A stretch of 64,000 nucleotides of DNA from Pareuzebyella sediminis (GTDB taxonomy: Bacteria; Bacteroidota; Bacteroidia; Flavobacteriales; Flavobacteriaceae), in the NCBI RefSeq assembly GCF_008367235.1, contig NZ_VTZS01000001.1, positions 868,001-932,000 of the forward strand, given 5' to 3'. Under the pieces are notes generated by a model that did not search any database, was not told the DNA's origin, and was given only the letters and a program-made list of their open reading frames with translations. Both the position numbers and the translations under genes were made by a program. Positions 27,014 to 35,502 of this stretch are shown piece after piece (the stretch's first letter is position 1; every line of letters begins with the position of its first letter).

Positions 27014-27316
27014 TTATTTCAGGAACACTCTTTTCGACTTCGGTGATTTTCTAAAATAATAGGTATAAAGCCACATGATCGTAAAGGTGGGAATAATATC
27101 AAGACCTGGAATAATCTCTTCAATAAAGGTTATAACAGCTGCTCCTTGGCCTATTTTGCCTTTGTACATTCGCGTCATCAACCAGCCCGCGACCGGTGCC
27201 CAAATGATATCTGAGAAATCACCTATAAAGGGAATGGCGAACGAAAGCATACCTATGGCGTCAAAAAGTATTCCGAGCCATAATTTTTTATATTTTTTAT
27301 TCTGTTTTGTTGACAT
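27014..27316 (-). CDS. Conserved flavobacterial membrane protein
   Basis: A 100-residue protein with three hydrophobic stretches (LGILFDAIGMLSFAIPFIGD, IIWAPVAGWLMTRMYKG, AVITFIEEIIPGLDIIPTFTIMWLYTYY) and basic ends. The GDFSDIIWAPVAGWLM pattern and acidic EEIIPGLDIIPT membrane segment are conserved features of small Bacteroidetes proteins of unknown function; I cannot name a family. It stands alone between the ferritin-like remnant and folE. Confidence 0.7.
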   Translation of the reverse strand: MSTKQNKKYKKLWLGILFDAIGMLSFAIPFIGDFSDIIWAPVAGWLMTRMYKGKIGQGAAVITFIEEIIPGLDIIPTFTIMWLYTYYFRKSPKSKRVFLK

Positions 27317-27455
27317 AATATTCGACTTTACGCCCTTACATAAAGCAATAAAGATGCCAAAATAAAGCGCCCGTTTATGTCGCGTGGATACAGGCGGTCA
27401 TCCATTTCAATTAGGAATCCAGTCTGAATGGTGGGTGGGAGCCTGCATTTTTCCT

Positions 27456-28055
27456 CTAAGACAAGTGGGAACCGATTAACTTTAAGAACTCGTTGCGCGT
27501 CTCAATCTTTTCAAATTGGCCACGAAAACCTGAAGTAGTGGTTACCGAATTCTGTTTTTGCACCCCACGCATCATCATACACATATGCGCCGCCTCTATT
27601 ACGACCGCTACTCCTTTGGGCTTTAGTGTAGTATTGATACATTCTAGGATATCGTGGGTCAATCGTTCTTGTACCTGAAGCCGACGGGCAAAAACATCGA
27701 CCACACGGGGTATTTTGCTAAGCCCCACAATCTGACCATCGGGTATATAAGCGACATGGGCTTTTCCGAAAAAAGGAAGCATATGATGCTCACAAAGCGA
27801 ATACAGTTCGATATCCTTTATAATCACCATATCGTCGTAAGCTTCACTGAACATAGCACTCTCAATAATCTCCACAGCATCTTGCTTATATCCTTGGGTC
27901 AAGAAAAGCATGGCTTTCGCGGCCCTTTCCGGTGTTTTTAAGAGTCCTTCTCGGGATACATCTTCCCCAAGTTCTGTGATTATTTTTGAATAGGACTCCT
28001 TTACCTCGGTCGTTACTTCTAGATTGTATTCTTCAAAAGTTTTATAGGGCGACAT
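27456..28055 (-). CDS. folE: GTP cyclohydrolase I
   Basis: A 199-residue zinc enzyme that converts GTP to dihydroneopterin triphosphate, first step of folate and pterin synthesis. Zinc-binding and catalytic residues lie in [21 protein letters not shown], and the QERLTHDI and [17 protein letters not shown] segments are conserved. Length and start are normal. It is divergent from lolD with -7 boxes for both directions in the 184-base gap. Confidence 0.96.
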   Translation of the reverse strand: MSPYKTFEEYNLEVTTEVKESYSKIITELGEDVSREGLLKTPERAAKAMLFLTQGYKQDAVEIIESAMFSEAYDDMVIIKDIELYSLCEHHMLPFFGKAHVAYIPDGQIVGLSKIPRVVDVFARRLQVQERLTHDILECINTTLKPKGVAVVIEAAHMCMMMRGVQKQNSVTTTSGFRGQFEKIETRNEFLKLIGSHLS

Positions 28056-28096
28056 ATAATTCAGGTTTTGTTTATTTTTAATGGCTAATGATTAAA

Positions 28097-28104
28097 CAAA
28101 AATA
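28097..28104 (-). promoter_or_regulatory. Candidate -7 box of folE
   Basis: Minus-strand TATTTTTG (TANNTTTG), 42 bases upstream of the folE ATG. No -33 TTG at the proper spacing. Confidence 0.4.
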
Positions 28105-28189
28105 GGCATTTAAAATCGAATTATCGAAGATATATTTTTTAGTGTTAGCTTCCCGAATGGGGCTTAGTACGGTAAACTTCTATTTTCCT

Positions 28190-28197
28190 TACTTTTG
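28190..28197 (+). promoter_or_regulatory. Candidate -7 box of the lolD unit
   Basis: TACTTTTG (TANNTTTG), 42 bases upstream of the lolD ATG at 28240. No clear -33 TTG. Confidence 0.42.
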
Positions 28198-28239
28198 CCC
28201 TTTCAAAGGTGGCCTTGCTGCCTATTCAAAACAACTCTA

Positions 28240-28917
28240 ATGATCAAGGCATCTAACATTCAAAAATTTTATGGGGAACTACAGGTACTAAAAGGTGTAG
28301 ACCTACATATCAAAAAAGGTGAAATAGTCTCTATTGTAGGAGCTTCAGGAGCCGGTAAGACGACACTCCTACAGATATTAGGCACCTTAGACACCCAATC
28401 GAACCCCAATGATAGTGAATTGCTGATCAATGATGTCGCGGTGACCCGACTTTCTGACAAGCATCTCGCTCAATTTCGCAATGAACACATCGGGTTTATT
28501 TTTCAGTTTCATCAGCTACTTCCGGAATTTAGCGCCCTGGAAAATGTTTGCATACCTGCCTTTATAAAAAAGACTCCTAAACCTAAAGCCGAAAAGCGCG
28601 CTAAGGAACTGCTTGATTTTTTAGGACTTTCAAAACGCTACCACCATAAGCCAAGCGAACTTTCTGGCGGGGAGCAGCAACGTGTTGCCGTAGCCCGGTC
28701 GCTTGTGAACGAGCCTTCTGTGATATTTGCCGATGAGCCTAGCGGAAATCTCGATTCCGAAAGCGCGGATAGGTTGCATCGACTATTTTTCGACCTACGA
28801 GACGAATTCGGTCAGACGTTCGTTATCGTTACCCATAACGGCCAATTGGCCGATATGGCCGATCGAAAACTTACTATGGTCGACGGTCTTATCGTCAACA
28901 AAGAATTGGTGGTTTGA
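28240..28917 (+). CDS. lolD: LolD-type ABC transporter ATP-binding protein
   Basis: A 225-residue ATPase; the ATG at 28240 ([13 protein letters not shown]) fits the family better than the extension to 28195, which would overlap the promoter. Walker [10 protein letters not shown], signature [14 protein letters not shown], Walker [13 protein letters not shown] and the switch histidine (VIVTHN) are intact. It belongs to the LolD/MacB group that releases lipoproteins from the inner membrane or drives related MacB-type export; the permease (LolCE) is not in this window. It heads a compact unit with a CPBP protease and a TIGR02757 protein. Confidence 0.92.
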   Translation: MIKASNIQKFYGELQVLKGVDLHIKKGEIVSIVGASGAGKTTLLQILGTLDTQSNPNDSELLINDVAVTRLSDKHLAQFRNEHIGFIFQFHQLLPEFSALENVCIPAFIKKTPKPKAEKRAKELLDFLGLSKRYHHKPSELSGGEQQRVAVARSLVNEPSVIFADEPSGNLDSESADRLHRLFFDLRDEFGQTFVIVTHNGQLADMADRKLTMVDGLIVNKELVV

Positions 28918-28943
28918 CCCCAATCGCTCAAAGAAAACGCGGT

Positions 28944-29510
28944 ATGAATATGGAATGGAACACCATTCTTAACTTTGCTAAAAATCCAGTTTATCAAGAG
29001 GATACGAACACCGATCTTAAGTATCGATTAATCATACTGTCCCGCTTGTTGATGTCCGCCCTGACCATTAGCATTTTTCTGGGGATGCTCATTGGAGGTT
29101 TGAAAACGGCCTTTCATCTTGATTTAGGCAAGCATGCCCTTGACGATTTTATGGCGGAATATTCTGCCCTAACGTTACTGTTGGCTGCAGTGATATTAGC
29201 GCCATTTTTTGAAGAGCTTTTGTTTCGCGGACCGCTTTATTTTTTCCGAAACTCCCAATATTTTAACTATGCATTTTATAGTTTGACCTTAATTTTCGGG
29301 TTTTACCATATTACCAATTTTGAACTTACAGCCACTACCTTAGCTCTCGCCCCGCTTTTAGTACTGCCGCAAATGAGTATCGGTGTTTTTTTAGGGTTCG
29401 TTAGGGTACGCTTCGGGTTGCCTTGGGCCATGGCTTTCCATGCCGTTTACAATTTTGTGCTGGTGACACCCATGCTAATTTTACATCTTTTAGAAATTCC
29501 TGTTCCATGA
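28944..29510 (+). CDS. CPBP family intramembrane metalloprotease
   Basis: A 188-residue membrane protein; an in-frame TTG at 28914 overlapping lolD is rejected for the ATG at 28944. Motif 1 EELLFRGPLYFF, motif 2 FGFYHITN and motif 3 FHAVYNF of the Abi/CPBP family are visible in successive helices. Such proteins act as membrane-embedded proteases (CAAX prenyl protease-like) or immunity proteins; no bacteriocin is nearby. Starts 27 bases after lolD, ends with a 4-base overlap with the next gene. Confidence 0.88.
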   Translation: MNMEWNTILNFAKNPVYQEDTNTDLKYRLIILSRLLMSALTISIFLGMLIGGLKTAFHLDLGKHALDDFMAEYSALTLLLAAVILAPFFEELLFRGPLYFFRNSQYFNYAFYSLTLIFGFYHITNFELTATTLALAPLLVLPQMSIGVFLGFVRVRFGLPWAMAFHAVYNFVLVTPMLILHLLEIPVP

Positions 29511-30271
29511 ACCAAAAAGAACTTTCCGAATTTTTAGATGCCAAAGTCAGACAGTATGAACATCCGCGGTTTTTGGAAAGTGACCCCTTACAAATTCCGC
29601 ATCGTTTTGCAAAAAAGGAAGATATTGAAATCAGCGCCTTTCTTACGGCGACCATTGCCTGGGGCAATCGCAAAAGCATCATCAATAACGCCACGCGTAT
29701 GATGGAATTGTTGGACGGTGCTCCCCATGACTTTGTACGCAACCACCAAGAAAAGGACCGCAAAAGACTTTTACCCTTCGTGCACCGTACTTTTAACGGC
29801 GAAGATTTAATGTTTTTTCTAAAGAGCCTACAGCATATTTACAAAAACCTTGAAGGTTTAGAAACTCTTTTCACCACTGACGAAAAAAATGGCTCGATGC
29901 AGCCCAGGATCGCCCATTTTAAAGAGGTGTTCTTCTCTTTACCCCATCCCCTACGAACCACAAAGCATGTAAGCGACCCTTTACGGGGATCAGCGGCCAA
30001 GCGCATCAATATGTTCTTACGCTGGATGGTACGGGATAATGCCAAACAGGTCGATTTCGGCCTTTGGAAAGGTATTTCGCCGAGTCAGCTCTCATGCCCC
30101 CTAGATGTACATTCAGGAAACGTCGCCCGAAAACTTCGACTGCTACGCCGCAAGCAAAACGATGCCAAAGCGCTCATCGAGCTGGATCGCAACCTCAGAA
30201 AGCTCGACCCCCTCGATCCGGTCAAATATGACTTTGCCCTTTTTGGTCTAGGGGTGTTCGAAAAATTTTAG
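29507..30271 (+). CDS. TIGR02757 family protein
   Basis: A 254-residue soluble protein starting MNQKELSEFLDAKV at the ATGA overlap with the CPBP gene; the frame upstream is a shadow. Conserved features are PRFLESDPLQIPHRF, DIEISAFLTATIAWGNRKSIINNA, HRTFNGEDLMFF and the C-terminal MFLRWMVRD...VDFGLW...PLDVHSGNVAR, typical of TIGR02757. The last part resembles helix-hairpin-helix DNA glycosylase folds; a nucleic-acid role is inferred, not shown. Confidence 0.85.
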   Translation: MNQKELSEFLDAKVRQYEHPRFLESDPLQIPHRFAKKEDIEISAFLTATIAWGNRKSIINNATRMMELLDGAPHDFVRNHQEKDRKRLLPFVHRTFNGEDLMFFLKSLQHIYKNLEGLETLFTTDEKNGSMQPRIAHFKEVFFSLPHPLRTTKHVSDPLRGSAAKRINMFLRWMVRDNAKQVDFGLWKGISPSQLSCPLDVHSGNVARKLRLLRRKQNDAKALIELDRNLRKLDPLDPVKYDFALFGLGVFEKF

Positions 30272-30410
30272 CTTTTCGTTTTCCCAATGTTGCCAAAGCG
30301 TTCTAAGCCTATATTATTTGCAAACTCTTTGAAATTGTTATCTTAGACCATGGGCATGATATCCGAAATGATAACACTCCATTGTTTATGACAATACTAA
30401 AAACATAAAA

Positions 30411-30607
30411 ATGAAAATCACAATAAGTAACATTCCGGTGCCAGCCCTATGGCCCACTTTAAAATTTTATACGAAAAATTAGAATTCATAAAAAAGAACG
30501 CCCTCCCATTAGGCGGTGGTAATCGATGGCTGACTTTAGTTTCGAAAGAATCTCAAGATGGTCGGAAACTTGCACTTGAACCGTCATCTAGCCATTATGA
30601 CCTATGA
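30411..30607 (+). pseudogene. Decayed VOC (glyoxalase-like) gene fragment
   Basis: The ATG at 30411 opens MKITISNIPV...TLKFYT, the family start of VOC proteins (MKITLTSI-like, with the ALKFYT helix). A one-base deletion near 30471-30473 shifts the frame; in the second frame it continues EKLEFIKKNALPLGGG, RWLTLVSKE and DGRKLALEPSSS, matching VOC order and spacing, then stops at 30605-30607. The second beta-alpha module is absent. So it is both frameshifted and truncated to about half length. Its stop overlaps the ATG of the SGNH gene. Confidence 0.75.
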
Positions 30608-31332
30608 AAACAATAACAATGAAAAGGATATTCTACCTAGTATGGCCCCTACTTTTGATTTCATTCAATACAAAAACAAAAGCCGGAATTGCTGATGAAT
30701 CAAGTTATCTAAACAATATAAAAACTGAACTTAAAAAAGAATGGCCTAACAATCGAACTATAAACATTGTATTTCATGGACACTCAGTTCCCGCCGGTTA
30801 TTTTAAAACACCCGTTGTAAATACATTAGATTCGTATCCCTATCAATTGCTGAAAGAATTGAAAGAAATATACCCTTATGCAGTTCTCAATGTGATAAAT
30901 ACAGCGATTGGAGGGGAAAACTCCGTAGAAGGAGAAAAAAGGTTTGTGTCGGATGTTTTAGTACACCAACCAGACCTACTTTTTATTGATTATTCTTTGA
31001 ATGATAGAAGTGTTGGATTAGAAAATTCATATAAGGCGTGGAATAAAATGATACATAAAGCATTGAAAAACGATATTAAGGTCATATTGATGACCCCTTC
31101 GCCCGACCAAAGAATTAATATTCTTGAAGCGAATAACATCTTGGAACAGCATAGGAATCAGGTTAGAAAATTAGCGGAAGAAAATGCAATTGGGTTAATA
31201 GATAGTTATAATTTATTTAAAGAGAGAATTAGCGCAGGTGATCGTATCGTGGATTATATGTCTCAAGTAAACCATCCGAATAAAAGAGGACATAAGCTGA
31301 TTGCAGATGAAATATTAAAATATTTCAAATAG
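30604..31332 (+). CDS. Exported SGNH/GDSL-type hydrolase
   Basis: A 242-residue protein with a Sec signal peptide (MKTITMKRIFYLVWPLLLISF; start could also be the ATG at 30619). The SGNH blocks are FHGHSVPAGY (block I, GHSV in place of GDS), NTAIGGENS (Gly), DYSLNDR (Asn) and the C-terminal SQVNHPNKRGH (Asp replaced by Asn, His present). It would be a periplasmic or secreted esterase such as a carbohydrate acetylesterase; the substrate is unknown. It is one of three SGNH genes in this window. Confidence 0.82.
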   Translation: MKTITMKRIFYLVWPLLLISFNTKTKAGIADESSYLNNIKTELKKEWPNNRTINIVFHGHSVPAGYFKTPVVNTLDSYPYQLLKELKEIYPYAVLNVINTAIGGENSVEGEKRFVSDVLVHQPDLLFIDYSLNDRSVGLENSYKAWNKMIHKALKNDIKVILMTPSPDQRINILEANNILEQHRNQVRKLAEENAIGLIDSYNLFKERISAGDRIVDYMSQVNHPNKRGHKLIADEILKYFK

Positions 31333-31499
31333 AAATAACGAGTTTCAAGCACCCTTATATAGTCCATAGTGTTGATGCCACAATACCCCATAAAAAATCA
31401 ATGCCAGATTTTACGCTATATTTGAGAACAAATCAATTAGTACAACACGTAAAATTAATGGATGGCGAACGGTGGCCAAGCTAGTTTAAGAAACAACAT

Positions 31500-32069
31500 A
31501 TGAAAAACAATAATGCCGATATGATGTGTTTGGATATTTACCTATCCGATCAGAGAAAGGAAGCAAATAAAGATAAAATGGGTAAAACCCCACCTTCAAA
31601 TCAGAGTCCGATGCCCTTGTTGTGTTGGGACATATTTATTGAAAATTATCATCATCGATTGATTGAAGCCAAAAAATTAACAGAAATGAAGCAGGTAATC
31701 GCATTTGCCGAAAAATTCGGTTGGCAGAACGATGTAAGAGCAGCTTTTTCTGAAAATGAGTATGAGGCTCTGATAATTACGGACGTTGATCGGAAAATCA
31801 TATGGGTAAATGAAGGTTTTTCCGAAATGACTGGCTACTCAAAAAGATTTGCAATGGCCAAAACACCCCATTTCTTACAAGGAAAAGAAACATCTCCTAG
31901 TACTAAGGCTAGGATCAAGGAAAAAATTCTTAAAAACAAGCCTTTTAAGGAAGTTATCGTCAATTATAAAAAAGACAAGACCACCTACAGATGTGAGGTT
32001 AAAATCATTCCTCTATACAGTGAAAAGACAACACACTATATAGCTTTTGAGAAACAGATCGTGGGATGA
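31500..32069 (+). CDS. Stand-alone PAS domain protein
   Basis: A 189-residue soluble protein. Residues about 1-75 are a conserved N-terminal helical part (DIYLSDQRKEANKD, MPLLCWDIFIENYHHRL); residues about 80-185 are one PAS domain with YEALIITDVDRKIIWVNEGF, MTGYSKRFAMAKTPHFLQG and FKEVIVNYKKDKTTYRC. FLQG is the LOV-like motif but the photoactive Cys in GxNCRFLQ is missing (KTPHFLQG). There is no kinase, GGDEF or HTH output, so it probably acts through protein contacts. A conserved family in flavobacteria as far as I recall. Confidence 0.8.
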   Translation: MKNNNADMMCLDIYLSDQRKEANKDKMGKTPPSNQSPMPLLCWDIFIENYHHRLIEAKKLTEMKQVIAFAEKFGWQNDVRAAFSENEYEALIITDVDRKIIWVNEGFSEMTGYSKRFAMAKTPHFLQGKETSPSTKARIKEKILKNKPFKEVIVNYKKDKTTYRCEVKIIPLYSEKTTHYIAFEKQIVG

Positions 32070-32335
32070 TTAGTTGCAATTAAACAACTGTATCTGGGGA
32101 CGACATTAAAAAGCCCGACCTACCCTTTGCCCAATTGTAAACCTTTAAAGAGGGTATCCTTGGGCTATTTATGGTGATGTCATCCCGAATTCTAGTGCAC
32201 GGCAACAAATCCAAAGAGTTGGACTTTAGGCTATCCTGATTTTGACATTAATTCAGTATCTTGTTTTTGAAAAGCAAGTGTATTTTAGTCGATCGTCGTA
32301 TTCGCGCATACCCCGAACTAAAAAATCAAGAAATC

Positions 32336-33475
32336 ATGCGAATAGTTCTAATACTTGTTATCGCGATACATGGTATTATCCATTTGTTCGGGTTTCTGAA
32401 AGCATTTGGTCTATCCGATTTTAGCGGCATTTCCCGACCAATTTCTAAACCGTTCGGTTTATTGTGGCTTTCCGTCTTTTTGTTATTGGCTTTTACCGCC
32501 ATTCTTTTATCGAAACAGTCCTCATATTGGCGAATCGTAGGAATTTCCGGAGTCATAGTTTCCCAAATTTTGGTAACCATCTATTGGAGCGATGCGAAGT
32601 TTGGAACACTATTAAATATAATTATTCTCGTTTCGATACTACTGGCTTATTCGACCTTCAGATTCCAGAGCACAGTGAGAGCTGAAACAATAGGGGTCTT
32701 CATGAATTCAAGGTCGTCGGGGAAAAAGATACTCACAAGCCCTATGATTTCAAACCTGCCACCCATAGTTCAGAAATGGTTGAACTATACCAATGTCATA
32801 GGCAAAGAAATGGTTCACCATGTGTATTTGGAACAGGACCTACAAATGTTGATGCGCCCAGGTCAAAAAGAGTGGAGCAAAGCTAAGGCCAAACAGTATT
32901 TCACTGTAGAGCCGCCAGCATTCATTTGGTCTGTAGATTTAAAGATGAATCCATGGCTAAAAGTGGTCGGTAGGGACAAATTTGAAAACGGTCAAGGGGA
33001 AATGACGATCAAGATGTTATCCTTTCTTTCTATGGCATGTGTAAAGGATAACGTAAACGTAAATCAAGCCACATTACAGCGCTATTTGGCCGAAACCGTT
33101 TGGTTTCCTTCTGCCGTCTTAAGTCCTTATATCAAATGGAAGCCAATTAACGACACCACCGCTGAAGCCACTATGTCCTACAACGGAACACAAGGTAGTG
33201 GTGAGTTCCATTTTGATAAAACCGGATATTTTAAGAAGTTCGTAGCCATGCGGTACAAAGAAGCGAACGATACAATTCCTAAAGAATGGACCGTTACCGC
33301 CATCAAAACCGAAGAAAGGAGTGGTATAAAAATTCCCGTGGGGTTACAAGCAGATTGGAAATTAGCAGATAGTACTTGGACCTGGCTTAAACTAAAAATA
33401 TCTAATATTGAATATAATCCTAAAGCAACTCCCATGACCGACAACGAAAAAAAAACAACTCCCAGCCCGATATGA
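32336..33475 (+). CDS. DUF6544-like membrane protein
   Basis: A 379-residue protein; ATG at 32336 (MRIVLILVIAIHG) is preferred to an upstream start. The first 120 residues carry four membrane helices (IHGIIHLFGFLKAF, LLWLSVFLLLAFTAIL and so on), and the C-terminal 230 residues form a soluble beta-rich domain with AETVWFPSAVLSPYIKW and ATMSYNGTQGSGEFHFD, which resembles the DUF6544/DUF6920 group. No enzymatic motif recognised. Its stop overlaps the ATG of the nitrilase-family gene by 4 bases. Confidence 0.72.
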   Translation: MRIVLILVIAIHGIIHLFGFLKAFGLSDFSGISRPISKPFGLLWLSVFLLLAFTAILLSKQSSYWRIVGISGVIVSQILVTIYWSDAKFGTLLNIIILVSILLAYSTFRFQSTVRAETIGVFMNSRSSGKKILTSPMISNLPPIVQKWLNYTNVIGKEMVHHVYLEQDLQMLMRPGQKEWSKAKAKQYFTVEPPAFIWSVDLKMNPWLKVVGRDKFENGQGEMTIKMLSFLSMACVKDNVNVNQATLQRYLAETVWFPSAVLSPYIKWKPINDTTAEATMSYNGTQGSGEFHFDKTGYFKKFVAMRYKEANDTIPKEWTVTAIKTEERSGIKIPVGLQADWKLADSTWTWLKLKISNIEYNPKATPMTDNEKKTTPSPI

Positions 33476-34422
33476 AAGTAGCAGTAGCCCAATTTCAACC
33501 TAAGGACGGGGATAAAACCTATAATCTTACTATGATCCGACAGCTCGCGGAAAAAGCAAAATCAAAAGGAGCCGATGTAGTCAGTTTTCACGAGATGTCG
33601 ATCACCGCATATACCTTTACACGGCATTTAAGCCAACAAGAGCTAACGGAATTGGCGGAGGAAGTGCCAAACGGTAAAAGCACACAACAATTGATAGCGA
33701 TGTCGAAGGAATTGAACATGCCGATTCTGGCAGGTTTAATCGAGAAATCGCAAGGTAAAATATACAATACCTACATTTGTGTCACCGGGGATGGAATGGT
33801 CGCAAAATACAGAAAACTACACCCTTTTATAAGCAGGTATCTATCTGCTGGTGACGAATATTGTATCTTCGAGCTATTCGGTTGGAAATGTGGAATTTTA
33901 ATTTGTTACGACAATAATATCGTAGAAAATGTTCGGGCAACAAGCTTATTGGGAGCAGAGTTGATTTTTGCCCCTCATGTCACCGGTTGTACCCCATCTG
34001 CGATGCCGTGTAGAGGTTATGTAGACGACAAATTTTGGCGAAACAGGGAAAATGACCCAGTCTCGCTACGGATGGAATTCGATGGGCCAAAAGGCAGACG
34101 GTGGCTCATGCGCTGGTTGCCTGCAAGAGCTTATGATAATGGGGTGTACTATGCTTTTACAAATCCCATAGGCTATGACGGGGAACATTTAAAAAATGGA
34201 AATTCAATGATTATCGACCCATATGGTGAAGTTTTGGCCGAGGTGCGGTCATTCGAAAATGAAATTGCGTTCTCGAAGATTACAAAAGAAAAGATTGAAA
34301 AATCTGGTGGTTGGAGATACAAAAATGCAAGAAGGCCTGAGCTGTACAAAGACATTATTGGCAGAAACCACAACTCGGAAACTACTCCCGTATGGATGAA
34401 AGAGCAAAAACTCCGGGACTGA
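33472..34422 (+). CDS. Carbon-nitrogen hydrolase (nitrilase superfamily)
   Basis: A 316-residue cytoplasmic amidase. The catalytic triad is visible: Glu41 (SFHEMSIT), Lys115 (KYRKLHPF) and Cys145 (GILICYDNN). A 40-residue insert (GYVDDKFWRNRENDP...GRRWLMRWLPARAYDNG) enlarges the pocket compared with the usual 270-residue members. Reaction would be hydrolysis of an amide, nitrile or carbamoyl group of an unknown substrate. Translation is coupled to the DUF6544-like protein by the ATGA overlap. Confidence 0.88.
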   Translation: MKVAVAQFQPKDGDKTYNLTMIRQLAEKAKSKGADVVSFHEMSITAYTFTRHLSQQELTELAEEVPNGKSTQQLIAMSKELNMPILAGLIEKSQGKIYNTYICVTGDGMVAKYRKLHPFISRYLSAGDEYCIFELFGWKCGILICYDNNIVENVRATSLLGAELIFAPHVTGCTPSAMPCRGYVDDKFWRNRENDPVSLRMEFDGPKGRRWLMRWLPARAYDNGVYYAFTNPIGYDGEHLKNGNSMIIDPYGEVLAEVRSFENEIAFSKITKEKIEKSGGWRYKNARRPELYKDIIGRNHNSETTPVWMKEQKLRD

Positions 34423-34809
34423 AAAAATATCCCTTCCCAGAACCTAAGGAAACAACCTAAAGCCTGCGTTCCTATAAAATTTCGTCAGTACACCTATGTC
34501 ATGTCGTATGGATATTTGCTGTTATTTCACTTATATACGACGGCATTCTAAACTGGTTTACCTGAGTCATGGTCTTAGACATAGTCGTTTTAAATAGATT
34601 AACGATGCCAATTGCCGTAACGCCCGAAGCACTGATCTTTCGATATGGAAGAGTGGCGAAAGAACACTCATTAATTTGCCATTCGAAATTTCGTTGGCAT
34701 CTTCTTCTACCCAATCTGATGCAGGAGAGGTATCCCTTAAATTTTACCTTTTTCATGAAAGAGCAGTGTTATGAGCTAATGCTATCTTGATCAGGCGAAA
34801 TGGTAGCGC
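34423..34809. other. 387-base gap with no recognisable gene
   Basis: Short frames occur on both strands, but none matches a known family or shows an exported or membrane pattern. One minus-strand frame reads DWVEEDANEISNGKL...SVLSPLFHIE, which has protein-like composition and might be a remnant; there is no start or full domain. I do not annotate a gene. Confidence 0.4.
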
Positions 34810-35304
34810 CTATATTTTTTCATGGGCGATGATATCAAGTTGGTCTTTTTTAAGCGCTATATCTACCGTATTACCATATTCCAAGTCCTCTATTTTTGAA
34901 AAGATGAGTTCGAGGATGGTCGGTTTTTGAATATGATCTTCTTTAGTTGCGGGATCAGGCATATAAACCAGTCCCTTGTAGGTTTTTTGTTTGTAATAAA
35001 GAGATGCGTCAAAAAAATAAAAATTCTCTGGAGGAATATAATCCGACCAATGTATGTTCTTAAAAAAATATTTTGGCTTCTTTATTTCATACGAGCAAGG
35101 TGAAATATCTACATTGATCGTACCCAGGAAATAGGTGCTTAAATCAAGACCTCGTTCTAGAAAATGGTTAAACTGCTGTTTTAAAGTTCCTTGTGGATAT
35201 CTCTCATCTTTGCCTTTTCCAGACGCCACACCATGACCCGGTTTTATTTCACCTCGAACTACCACATATTCGGTAGACGCAGTCTTACTTTTCTTCTTAC
35301 CCAT
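34810..35304 (-). CDS. Protein resembling the CTP-dependent riboflavin kinase (RibK/DUF120) fold
   Basis: A 164-residue soluble protein. After a basic start it shows a strand and loop VVVRGEIKPGHGVASGKG, a segment YPQGTLKQQFN, then GTINVDISPCSY, a helix-poor middle with paired aromatic strands, LVYMPDPATKEDHIQKPTILELI and a last strand GNTVDIALKKDQL. This order (GVASG loop, GT-N-V strand, late E-I and D-x-V-D-I strands) resembles the archaeal riboflavin kinase cradle-loop barrel. That is a distant pattern match, not proof. Bacteria normally use RibF for this step. No rib genes lie nearby; alternative is a related barrel with another ligand. Confidence 0.5.
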   Translation of the reverse strand: MGKKKSKTASTEYVVVRGEIKPGHGVASGKGKDERYPQGTLKQQFNHFLERGLDLSTYFLGTINVDISPCSYEIKKPKYFFKNIHWSDYIPPENFYFFDASLYYKQKTYKGLVYMPDPATKEDHIQKPTILELIFSKIEDLEYGNTVDIALKKDQLDIIAHEKI

Positions 35305-35502
35305 ACTTTAAATATAGGGCTTAAACCAACGATTTCAAAAGTTATAATCTACCCCGCCCTTTCGTAACCTTGACATTAACTTTCCTTCCGATATGCCTTA
35401 CGCCTATGAGGCGTTTGAGTTCGACATTTCGTAAAATGTACTATATTTCATTAAAATTCGAAGAAGTATATCCGAAGTACATTTTTTGCAAACCTTAAGA
35501 AG

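Noticed and set aside
29401-29763. 120-residue minus-strand frame over the CPBP/TIGR02757 junction
   Set aside because: Both genes on the plus strand are certain and use overlapping start/stop codons here.
34499-34756. 85-residue minus-strand frame in the gap before the RibK-like gene
   Set aside because: Basic, Cys/Arg-rich composition without family match; overlaps an equally weak plus-strand frame.
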